NCBI RefSeq assembly: GCF_019649055.1 | Contig: NW_026570221.1 | Location: forward strand, 1,116,001-1,180,000 | Length of the DNA stretch: 64,000 bases | Direction: 5' to 3' | Origin: Paramacrobiotus metropolitanus | Lineage: Eukaryota; Tardigrada; Eutardigrada; Parachela; Macrobiotidae | In this document: positions 34,084-44,400 of the stretch, one piece after another | Layout: every line of letters starts with the position of its first letter | Numbering within the stretch: the first letter of the stretch is position 1 | Notes under the pieces: generated by a model | What the model was told of the DNA's origin: nothing | Seen by the model: only the letters and a program-made list of their open reading frames with translations | Databases searched by the model: none | Translations under genes and position numbers: made by a program

Positions 34084-36261
34084 ATGGACCGCAATCAGCG
34101 ACCGAACCGACCGGTTGGCAGAGGTAATCCTCGATTTTTCGCCCCACCTTTGGCGGGAAATCAAGCATACCGACCGATGCAGCGATTTGCTGCCCCGAAC
34201 GTTCAAAATGCCGGTAATTTGCCCAATGTGGCACCAGAAGTAATTCCAGTGACTATGTCACGTAGCACGCAAACTGATCCAGTAATAGTGGCATCATATG
34301 CCGAATATGAGCTACTGTTGCGTAGTAATCGGGAACGCGACTTAGCATCATACAGACACCCGTTAGCAGCGACTGCTGCCCAACCAGAGGAAATAGCCGC
34401 AGTTGATCAACTGCATATTACTCCGCCAGCAGAAAGAGTGGCAAAGGCCATGATAGCGCGTGCAAAGGCACAGAGTGACGCGGCAGAAGCCTCAAAAGAA
34501 GTTGAAGAAGTGCCTTACGAGTCGATCGTGAAGAAACCTGTTAAATCACCTGCAAAAGCAGGAGTAGAAACAGCATTGAAGGCAAAGCCTAAACAAAGTA
34601 AATCACCGAAACCACCGGCAGACGCCGACGAGCGATTAGCAAAGCTGATTGCTGACCATGAGCAACAAGAGGCCAGAGATAGGCAGCGTTGGGGACAATC
34701 CTTCATAATGGAAGGTCCTTTTGCCCCGACGAAAACAGACGCTCCTAATGGAAAAGAGCTTCGAGTAGTTACGATACCGCAGCATGTGTACAACACGCCG
34801 CAGGTGTTGACTCAGATTAGACCTCAGTTGCAAGTGCAACCGCCCCCGGCGTTCTGGAAGGAAACTGGCTTGAAGCCAGCCGTAATTAGGTTTCCTACTC
34901 CGATGGGAATCGTACAGGCACCGGTTGAACATCAGCAGACGGCTGGAACTTTCAAACGGGGTCCGAACTCGGTACGAATTAAGGAAGAACAGAGCTATAT
35001 CATCCCGAAATTATCGGGATCGCGAACGCCGTCGCCAGCCGTTAGTGTTAGTGCAATATCCAGTAAGACGCGTCCTTATCGCGTGCAAAGCACGCCCTCG
35101 CCAGGGGAAGAGGAAAAGAAGCGTAAACTGGAAGAAGACAGAGAGGAGACAGCTCGAAGAGTTGTTCAAGTGAAGGAAAAACTGATTGAGATTACCGTAG
35201 TAGACTGGGAGTTAATTTCCCAGTTTAAAATCTTATATACCGAACAACCGGAGGAATTCCTCCTACAGTTTATCTTACCGGACACGGATCCAGCAAAGTT
35301 CTGGTTCTTTTGCCGTGCCGCATGTGCGATGCAGCGAAAAACTGCTCCCATGAAAATTACATGGGATACGATCCCTATCGGATGGGGATTAAAGAAGTAC
35401 ATTTTGGTTATCCTCTCAGCATTAATGGGCAATTGCCACGCTCATCACTGGGCCCGGACATACCGGCAAGAGGAACAGAATCGCCGATTAAAAAGCTACG
35501 TTAATCGCCTGGGTGAACCTCTAAATGAGGAACAACAAGCGAAAGTCTTAAATGACATTCTGAGTGTCATGCAAATCGATGCATTGAAGACCGAAGCTAT
35601 CCATAATGGACATTATGATGGAATTTACGATCTCGTTAAACGATTTGCTGAACGTCAGGGCCAAGGAAAGCGCAAAGTCGCCCCAAATTCCCCTGACACT
35701 CCGTCGACTAGTAAGACGGTTCAACCTGAACCGAAGAAAACCGTAGTGTCAATGGACACTGAAGAAACTGACGAAACGCCGGAGACAGCTGATGCTGCAT
35801 CAGTAATTGCGGATAACACTGCAACTGTAGTAGCGCCGACTGTGAATACCGAATCTGCAGTGATCACTGCGCCACCTAGCGAAATCCCGCGAACGGATGT
35901 CGTGGCGTCGGTGGAATCACTGACGATTTCAGGAAGTGCACAGAAACTGCTTGAAGAAGCAGTAATGGAGACGGATGAGAAGCCGTCTATAGAGAATAAT
36001 TTTCTCTATCCATCCCGCCAAGCCCTGCGGGACAGGCAGTACGAACTGGAAGCAATGGGCCAGGATTCGACCTTCACCGATGTGGACCATCTGATTTTTG
36101 CGGTACACATCCCGGATAACGATACTGACCCGTTGTACTATCCAGGGGGCAACGGAGGAGTGGATATGCTGGATGATAGTGCCGACATTAAGACTACGTC
36201 TGCCGTACTGAGCGACGCTCTTAATGTACTTAATGCTGAACCGCAGTTAGAAATACCGTAA
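34084..36261 (+). CDS. Retrotransposon third ORF (ORF3), unknown, not envelope-like
   Basis: An intact frame of 725 residues lies between pol and the 3' LTR, on the same strand. The start ATG 34084 lies 11 bases after TGTATTTTTTCCATTGCAG, a canonical splice acceptor (AG at 34071-34072), so expression from a spliced mRNA is likely. The N-terminal half is Pro/Gln/Ala-rich and probably disordered. A Lys/Glu-rich coiled segment (about 370-395) precedes an apparently folded part (about 395-570) with WELISQFKILYTE, DTDPAKFWFFCRAACAM and GNCHAHHWARTYRQEEQ. The C-terminal third is acidic and Ser/Thr-rich. There is no signal peptide, transmembrane segment or glycoprotein-like Cys pattern. It could be a Gag-like accessory, a regulatory protein or a captured host gene. 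I do not recognise it. Confidence 0.85.
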   Translation: MDRNQRPNRPVGRGNPRFFAPPLAGNQAYRPMQRFAAPNVQNAGNLPNVAPEVIPVTMSRSTQTDPVIVASYAEYELLLRSNRERDLASYRHPLAATAAQPEEIAAVDQLHITPPAERVAKAMIARAKAQSDAAEASKEVEEVPYESIVKKPVKSPAKAGVETALKAKPKQSKSPKPPADADERLAKLIADHEQQEARDRQRWGQSFIMEGPFAPTKTDAPNGKELRVVTIPQHVYNTPQVLTQIRPQLQVQPPPAFWKETGLKPAVIRFPTPMGIVQAPVEHQQTAGTFKRGPNSVRIKEEQSYIIPKLSGSRTPSPAVSVSAISSKTRPYRVQSTPSPGEEEKKRKLEEDREETARRVVQVKEKLIEITVVDWELISQFKILYTEQPEEFLLQFILPDTDPAKFWFFCRAACAMQRKTAPMKITWDTIPIGWGLKKYILVILSALMGNCHAHHWARTYRQEEQNRRLKSYVNRLGEPLNEEQQAKVLNDILSVMQIDALKTEAIHNGHYDGIYDLVKRFAERQGQGKRKVAPNSPDTPSTSKTVQPEPKKTVVSMDTEETDETPETADAASVIADNTATVVAPTVNTESAVITAPPSEIPRTDVVASVESLTISGSAQKLLEEAVMETDEKPSIENNFLYPSRQALRDRQYELEAMGQDSTFTDVDHLIFAVHIPDNDTDPLYYPGGNGGVDMLDDSADIKTTSAVLSDALNVLNAEPQLEIP

Positions 36262-36520
36262 AAGCATTAAATGCTAAAATTAAATCGCCGTAGTACACAA
36301 TGTGTATACCGAAAATTAATCGCCGTAAAAGCCCAACGAGTGCATTAAAATCGAATTTATTTCGATCAGCTCTAAACAAAAAATTGAAAAGCCGTAGAAG
36401 CACAAATCGGTGCACAATACTTGGTTAACGAATTGCCGTAGTCCATTAATTGCATAACAAATGAATAAAATCGCCGAAGATGCACAAAGCTGCATATATG
36501 TCGTGGATCGACGCAACAAT
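36256..36520 (+). repeat. Array of short hairpins with a GCCGTA word, retrotransposon 3' UTR
   Basis: After the ORF3 stop the word CCGTA or GCCGTA recurs (36256, 36287, 36323, 36391, 36435, and GCCGAA at 36473). Most copies are followed by a small inverted repeat. Examples are AGCATT-A-AATGCT (36263-36275), TACACA-A-TGTGTA (36294-36306), ATCGAA-TTTAT-TTCGAT (36350-36366), GCAC-AAATCG-GTGC (36400-36413) and ATGCA-CAAAGC-TGCAT (36480-36495). Spacing is about 30-42 bases except for one gap. The role is unknown; an RNA packaging, export or protein-binding element is possible. Confidence 0.6.
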
Positions 36521-36819
36521 GCGTATGATTGGAGGAAACCCGGGAATGGATCGGAAAACCTGCAACATAACAAGGATTAATGCAGGATTGAATGGGATTT
36601 TACCGGAATAATTACCGGATTTTTGTTACGAGTTTGAAACTCGTTTGATTAATTTTACGCCGCATTTTGCAGCGTGTGTTCTCACTAACCTGTGATGGAA
36701 TAATTGGCACATTTTTTTAATAAGAATTGTTCACTATGTTGCATTTAATATGCATTTTTCTCACTTTTCCCATTCCTGTTTTTGAGCCTCAAGGGGCCTC
36801 GGCATCCCGTCCCGTGGCA

Positions 36820-37115
36820 TGTCAGAGTGTTGTGCGTAGCGCACAGGATATTGGCGTGTTCGCCTCACCATCACGGGATCGGCTCACCATTCGCCATTCT
36901 GCACACATGCAAAAGCATGTTTTGCCATTCGGGTGCCAGCATCGGAACCGTTAACATCGTTTCCTAGCTTTCCTTGGTTTCATGCCCTTTTTCTCACCTT
37001 TAGAGATTTGTTTTGATGCTGATTAGCATTTATTTCATTGAAATAAAAGCGATTATTTCGAGGAGATGTTGTTTCCGTTGTCATTTCTCTGTACAGCGTA
37101 GACGCTTCTCCGAGA
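36820..37115 (+). repeat. 3' LTR
   Basis: It has the same length as the 5' LTR and two differences. AATAAA lies at 37042-37047. It is preceded by AAGGGG near 36791, a poor polypurine tract, and followed by CTAG (37116-37119). Confidence 0.92.
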
Positions 37116-37119
37116 CTAG

Positions 37120-37835
37120 GATAGTGTATTGCAATCTACAGATCTAGCTAGACTGCATATCTTTGGACTTTTGTGCGGGAAACAGCTGTGTTGTCATGTT
37201 TGCTAAAGCTGTTTGCGGTTTTGTTTGGAACCCTGAAACATGCGTAGTTTCGGAAAAACCACAAAACTGCGAAGCTGCTGTGCATTAAGTACGTTGTGTC
37301 CAACCCAGGGTACTAATAATTTTCATACTCTTATTGCTGATAGATAATAATAGATATGACAAACAACGGTTGCACTGAATAAACAAAAGGTAAATGTCAC
37401 AGTGGCACTAATACTGTACAAACATGTGACTCTCGGTATTCCGTAAAGTCTGCGCAGCGGAAGGCTCCCGAAAACTACTTTATCGGATGCACGTGGGTGG
37501 GTTTTATATGTTTGTGACAGCACAGGAATATCGGTTTACGCGCGATATGTCACTCTCGTGAGACAATAATCCTCGCTATTCGGCGGCTGTTCAACGGCTT
37601 GGCACAAGTGTTTATCGCGGCCTGTATGTTATCACATTGATAACCTGCACAATCGGCACAATTTAGCATTGAACTTCACGAAATTTTCCTGGACTAATTA
37701 TCATGACAGTTGTAATGATGAGACTTTTATAGAGTACTCGCGTAAATAGTAGTCCTTGTTTTCGCTGGGTTTGACTTAACGACAGCGATACAAGCTGTGC
37801 GTAAACACTTGCACATAGTTACAATTTCGTTAAGA
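37120..37835. other. Intergenic, trehalase upstream region
   Basis: No exon is seen. The part close to 37836 is partly conserved with the trehalase pseudogene near 22325-22390, so it belonged to the duplicated unit. Confidence 0.45.
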
Positions 37836-40780
37836 ATGACCCAGAAACGAAGGACCAACTTTTCGGGGATCATCCAGATTTCGGCTGTTTGGATTGGGCT
37901 CTTATCCATGGGTGGATTGAGCGAAGCCATTTTGATTCCACAATCATTCACCAAGAATGCTGTTGAACCAGTGGCTGCTTCGGCTTCCGAAAGCTTACCA
38001 TGTGACAGGTGACAACAACTTAGCTTGTAACTTACGGTTATTTATCTTCAATGTTTAGCTCAAACAAGCTGAAGTACTAAAGTTTAGCTCAATTACTAAA
38101 GTTTCAAATTGTAACAACAAACCTTGCTTGTAGTGCAGTTATTTACAAATTCCTTTGCTGAGTACAGTACAGAGTAATTACTTAAGCTGCATGAGTTGGC
38201 ATTATATAGCAAAATAACTCTTTTACGATTATCAATCAATCCTCACCGGCGAAAAATTTAGCTTATGTTCTATACATTCTTTTTCTTTTTGCTTTTATAG
38301 TCCAGTATTTTGCCATGGATCATTGCTGCAGACCGTACAAATGATGCGGTTGTTTAATGATTCCAAATCCTTCGTTGATCTTCCGCTACGCTATCCAGTA
38401 AACAAGACGCTAACGGATTTTGCCGCCCTGGGCGATCCGGCATACCTGAATGCCACCACAGTCCGTAACTTTGTGGAAAGCTATTTTGATCCCCTGGACA
38501 GCGATCTGGAGGTGCACACCCCGTCCGATTTCAAAAATGTCACGCACGGCGGACTGCCGTTTGCGGCAGAAATCACGGATTCTTTGCTCAAAGATTTCGC
38601 CGTTAGACTGCACAACAAATGGCGCGATTTAGGCCGCAAGGTAGAACAGCAACTACTTAGATTTAGAAAAGCGTTGCTTGGTTGAATGACTTACTCTTCA
38701 TGTAAAAAACATGTGACGTCCGATCTTCGTTATATTCTCCGTTCAGTGCGCAAGCATAACCGTGCCCAAATTTTAAAAAAGTTCGCCTCTCAACTCAGAT
38801 TTCTTCTCATGCTTCGGATTTTCCCGAACAACATTCCATAATCTCCGTACCCCACCCGTTCATTGTTCCCGGTGGACGATTCGACGAGATTTATTACTGG
38901 GACTCCTACTGGGTAATGGAAGGTCTATTGGCTTCCAACATGCCGGAAACGGTGGCAGGAATGTTGAGGAATTTCGCCTATCTTATTGACAAGTATGTTT
39001 CTCGCTTTATAGACATACTCGCTTTTGTGGTTTATGCAGTACACAGATTGCAGCATTCGGTAAAATAAGTTGCTTGCAGATTTGGACACATCCTTAATGG
39101 AAATCGTGTCTACTATTCGAAAAGGTCACAGCCACCTTTCTTCGCCCTCATGGCTGCCCTTTATTTTGACCATTACAATGTGCAAGAACCACTGCCGTTG
39201 ATTCGCGAACTGCTTCCAGTGCTGAAAAAAGAGCATGATTTCTGGATGACCAAACGAGCTATCGATGTTACGGTTAGTGGGAAAACGCACAAGCTAAACG
39301 TGTACCGAGGCGACATTACCCATCCACGTCCAGAATCCTACTTCGAAGATCACGAAAGTGGGCAGAAATATCTGCATGCCAATAACAAAACCGGTAAGTT
39401 GGGCCGAACATATAAAACAGAAGAATCGTATCCCGTTTTCATCGTAGTAAGACTTTTATGTAACTGATAAAGTCATCAGTAAGTCACGCCGCGCATAGAA
39501 TATTCAAGGTGACCATGTATTTTGTTTCAAATGACAGACGCAAGTTTCGTTTTTACGAATATCGCCGCAGCGGCCGAAAGTGGATGGGATTTTTCCACGC
39601 GATGGCTGGATACACGCGAGTCCGAATTCTACACGATACGAACGGAAACTATTGTGCCGGTTGACCTTAATTCGGTTATCTGTGCACAAGAGCAGATTTT
39701 ATCCCGCTTTTACAATCTCACCGGTACGTCCTCCGCTGATAGAAGCTTTCTGACCTTTATTATGGCAACGCTGTACACAGTATTATGCTGATTCCACTAT
39801 TAGTTAGCGGAGTACAGTAAATGCAGTTCGTGAGGGAAATCCGGCATCTTTGGCATTGTTTTTCAGGCGACACTGTGAACGCCGAAAAGTACCGCAACTT
39901 GACACTGGACCGTGGAGACGCTGTGGAAGCCGTTTTCTGGAATGAAGCCAAGGGTGTTTGGTTTGATTATGATAGTTTGAAAAGCCGCCAATTGGAGCAC
40001 TTTTATCTAAGTGGTGTTGTGCCCATCTTCACACGGTGTAATGGACGCGACGTCAATGTCACCAGTACCCAACGGTTGACCAAAGTGCTTAACTCACAAG
40101 ATGTAGGTGTCAAAACTATTTTCATAGCAACATTTTTGGCCCTTTATTGAATTAAGTAAAAGTATAGTTTTTCAGGTCAAAGGTATCACCGCATTTTCTG
40201 GCGGTTTTCCTTGTTCCCTGTATCAGTCGCCAACGAACTGCTGTCAGTGGGATCTGCCGAATGCGTGGGCGCCGCTGCAGCTTATGCTGATTGAAGGTAC
40301 GATTGTAACAGTTATACTTTTCTCGCATTGCCAGAGTTTTTTCAATACTGAATTATTCTACGTGTAATTTATAAAGGTTTTGCTCAAAACACCGAGATGC
40401 GTGCTCAGGCAATCAGGTGGGCACAGACATGGGTCAGCGCAGTTTATAAAGGTGAACAAAGTCATGGACGTTTTTATGAGAAGGTAATGCACACCCTTAC
40501 ACACAATGCGATGCTGCTAACACATTATATCGTTGTTTTCCCGAATGTTGTGCAGTATCACGCAAATTTTCCCGGTCAGTATGGATCCGGTGGCGAATAT
40601 GTCGTACAGGAAGGATTCGGCTGGACAAACGGTGGAATTCTGCGACTGCTGGAAATGTTTCCAAAGGATCTAAAGGTCACGCCCGTTCCTAGCAGTGCCC
40701 CGGTGAGGGCAGCACCCGTATCCATTCTCACGTTTGTGTTTCTGATTATTTTTACACGATGGACGAGTGCACCGTCATAG
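37836..40780 (+). CDS. TREH: Trehalase (GH37), secreted or GPI-anchored
   Basis: Nine exons: 37836-38008, 38301-38640, 38799-38992, 39080-39393, 39538-39723, 39867-40102, 40176-40296, 40377-40483 and 40556-40780. The total is 632 codons with all phases consistent. The enzyme hydrolyses trehalose to two glucose. Both family signatures are present: PGGRFDEIYYWDSY and QWDLPNAWAP. SGWDFSTRW holds the catalytic Asp known from the family, and GGEYVVQEGFGWTNGG holds the catalytic Glu region. An N-terminal hydrophobic stretch (ISAVWIGLLSMGGLSEA) fits a signal peptide. The end (PVSILTFVFLIIF plus a short tail) fits a GPI-anchor signal or a membrane anchor, so the enzyme probably acts outside the cell. 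ATG 37836 was chosen because it gives the signal peptide. Confidence 0.92.
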
Positions 40781-41430
40781 CCTAATCAAGGGTGCTGTTT
40801 TGTTCACCGTTGTGTACTGCTATACGTAAGGACTGCTGAACAGATACTGGAAGCTGTGATCCAAATTATAATTTAAATAGAGTTAATATTTAATTACGGG
40901 GAAATTTCCGGATTCACCCTTTTTTCCGGTGTCCTGCTGTTAGAGTCAGAAACTTTGGACCCTTAACTGTACTGATGTTGTCTAACAAAACAAAAAGAAT
41001 TTGACTGATGGTAACTTTCCTGCTGCTTAGTACTTACTATTTCGATAACATAGAACGGCATCATGTTTTTAAATCGATACATGCATACGGTACCAAAATA
41101 CCCTTGGCTGGTACATTCCGCGGCAATCATAAAACGACCAAAAGACCCATCACACAATATCATATTAGTTTTTAATAAAGTATTATCGCTCTACAACAGA
41201 TCTGCTTAGATTAAAAAAACCACACCACAATGACAAAAAACGCGTCACATACCACATCGCACACCCGAACCCTCGCCACAAAATGCAACCGTATTGCTAG
41301 CAAAATAATTTAGACTAAATGCCATTAGTATAGAAAAGAAAACCGCAAACAACATCTCTCTCTACACAACAGCAGCCTGGCGAATGCAGAAAAAACACAG
41401 CTGCCAGCACACCTCATGGTGCGGATTAGC
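40781..41430. other. Intergenic between convergent genes
   Basis: Contains the 3' UTRs of trehalase (+) and the TESK-type kinase (-). TTTAATAAAG near 41170 may be part of the trehalase polyadenylation region. No gene is seen. Confidence 0.45.
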
Positions 41431-44400
41431 TCATTTCAACACAGGAACACTAATATCGCCCATGACCCCCATGACCTTGATGACCGGCGGCCCCATCAAG
41501 CCCTCCGGCGACAGATCCGGCCCATCACTCTCATTGGAGCACCGCGACGAACTCTTGGGCGTGCACGACCCGCAGGAACTCTGATCCGACAGCGAATAGT
41601 AGGCCAACTCGGCGTCCGGACTCACCGGGCGGTTGGTGACGATCCCAAACGACTTCTCATCATCACAAATCAACACCTGGATGGCCTGCTTTAAGACCGG
41701 CCGTTTCTTGGCCTTCCGCGGCGGCGGACTGAGCACCACGTTGGGCGCTTCTAAGGGTTTCCGCGGGGGCGTCTCGTTCAGGAGGCGCCGATCGAACCGC
41801 GAATCCGACCCGATCTTTCGCACGGGCACATTCTCCTCGTCCGAACTCTCCTCGGAGTCCACGGCGCTGCTGGTGGCGTAGCAGTGCCAACTGCTGGACT
41901 CGTAGCTGGTGGTGGTGGGACCCTCCACCGGGACGCTGCGACGGAGAGCCCGCGGTGAGGTCGGACAGGAGTGGGAGTTTTTGAAGGGGGGAATGGGCAC
42001 GCTGAGGTTGTCATGGGCGCCGCGCACCATCAGCGGCACGTCGAAGACGGTGGGGGATAGGGAGCTGCTGTAGCCGACGATCTTCTTGTTTCCGTCACGG
42101 TAGGCTTCCGATTGAGCAAAGGGATTGACGCGGGGGGTGTAGTGCGGGTCGGCCCGCGACATGTGCTCGCCCAGACAACGGTTCTGTGCGGCGGTCAGAT
42201 CCACGCGGTCCACGTAGGCCAGGGAGGTGGAGCGCCGACAGTGGCGCGGACGAGAGGAGACGGTCGAGGTTTTCCGCGATGCTGAAAAAAGTACCACAAT
42301 TTTAACTGCTGCTAAACAATTATCGTGCACTTTTAAACCAATGAAACTCACTATCACCTGACAGCCGCTACTCTACGAAGTAACACTTCATAATGATAGT
42401 TTTTGTTATTGAGAATTGAGAATCAATACTAAAAAAAATTCGAATCTTATTGTTCCGTTCTTGAGAAAAACAAAACTTTAATATCTTTCCTGTGCTACTG
42501 AAGAAATTAATATACAATAACCATAATCATAGTTAGTTAATAATCATTGTTACACAATAACTACTTAATCACAGCAACATATGTTCAACAAATTCATAGT
42601 TATTACCTATGGGCTTATTCGCGTAGAAATTCACCTTAAGGTAAATTTAAATTTTTTGACAAAGGTCGTTCTAGCCACGTGCGAAATGTACTCTGAAAAT
42701 AACGCTGAATATTAAACACAACGCTACGAACATGCACCTTTACCTAAGCCTTGATTCAGGCGCTCATCATCCAGAAACCTCGGCGTCTTCCTTTCCATGG
42801 CCTCGCTATCGGCTTTTGCCGCAACTTCCTCGAGAGCTCTTCCAGAATCTTACACAACTCCACAAAGGTCGGCCGGGATTTGGGCTCCACCAGGCAGCAC
42901 TTGAAGGTGATTTGTAGGAAATCAGGCGGACAGTCGTGCGACATCTCGCTGAAGGCCACATAGTCCACGCCAAAATTCTGTGTGCGCGGCAACACATCCG
43001 GATCGGAGGCGATACGGGCGATCATCTCGCAGAGGACAATCCCAAAGGAGAACACATCGGCACGCTCATCATACCATTTCCCGGTGAGAGTTTCCGGTGC
43101 CATGTACCAGGGGGAGCCGACCGTTGGCAGGCGTACCATATCACGTTTCCTGCAATAACACCAATGATGAAATTACAAACAGCGACAAAAAATTCCAATA
43201 TTCGAAAAAACCGTCACCGTCACTGGTCACATACAAAAGCCAGCAAATAAATAACAAAAAACAAACTATTAAAATCTCAGTAATCTGTAAGTCGTTTCGG
43301 AAAACGCAAAACAAAATTCTTCGCTTACAAAATAAAGAAAAAAATTAATTATTTGAATCGGTGTGAACTTTCGCAAGCATACTGATCAGGGCACTGTCTG
43401 TTCCCGAACAAAAGCGTCCATTAATTGTCAATTCTATTGAGCCAAAGTTTTAATGCCTGCATTTACATTTTTTAGTTTCTAATAACTGGTTTACTGTCCT
43501 TCGCTACGAGGCTCTTTGCTCTATATTATACGTAATTTCCTTATTATGTACGTTTTCCTTATAATTTCTCTATGTCTTTCTTCTTATTCAGTGTTCAGAC
43601 AATTAATTACATTGGATCGGGGATTTTATCGGCCAGTCCGAAATCGCCGACAATGGCGGTGGGGTCCTGGTTAACGACGTTGATGAGGATATTCTTGGAC
43701 GTGAGGTCCCGATGAAAGACGCGTTTCGAGTGCAGATACAAAAGTCCCTTGGACATGTCATGGGCCAGCTTGATGCGCAGTTCCCACGGCATCAGCTTCT
43801 TGCAGTCTTGTATCCATTCCTCCAGGCTGCCGCCGTTGATGAACTAGAAAAAAACAACAAGCAAAAACATTATGCAACACATCCCAAAATAAACCGCCTA
43901 ATTAGCTCGGCGACCCGGCACTACTTACTTCGGTTAACGCATGAAGACATCCAGCATGGACGCAGACACCGCGAAACCTACAACAACATAAAGTAAAATT
44001 CAATGATTAATAAATCAATCACGTAAAATCCAGGAACTGGATAAAAAACCCAAAAAAATATAAATACCGATGTACATAACAAAAAATTAAATAACTAAAA
44101 TAAATAATAAAAGTATAAATAATCATGTAAACGAATACGATGAAATTAATATGCCAAAACATTACAAAACCGCAACGCCTAGGGCAGGTGCCCTTTAAGA
44201 GTTGTGACCTATCAAATAGTCGTATCTCATGAATTTGCATTCAGCGTCACCGCAATTACTTCCTTCTGATCACATGCTTCCCTGCGAGACATTACGCTGG
44301 ATAATACTAAAAACAAACTTCTCATGCCAAATGTTTCATCTAAATCTGCAAACTTATCAAAAATCGCGGTGAAGGTTGCGTGAATATTTTTAGCCCCGAC

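Larger units (their letters stand above)
25285..37115 (+). mobile_element. Ty3-type LTR retrotransposon with a third ORF
   Basis: The element is 11.8 kb and bounded by 296-bp direct repeats (25285-25580 and 36820-37115). CTAG stands on both sides (25281-25284 and 37116-37119) as a target-site duplication. The LTRs differ at two positions (C/G at 25299/36834 and G/A at 25332/36867), so the insertion is recent. A primer-binding-like TGGTGGAGATGCC starts at 25581, directly after the LTR. The internal order is gag, protease, RT, RNase H, integrase, which is the Ty3 (Metaviridae) order, followed by an additional long ORF. Gag and pol carry several frame breaks, described in their own entries. No envelope-like protein with signal peptide and membrane anchor is present. 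Confidence 0.93.

Noticed and set aside
41416-41890. Plus-strand and alternative minus-strand frames over 41.4-42.0 kb
   Set aside because: Shadow frames of the last kinase exon, whose frame is fixed by splice phase.
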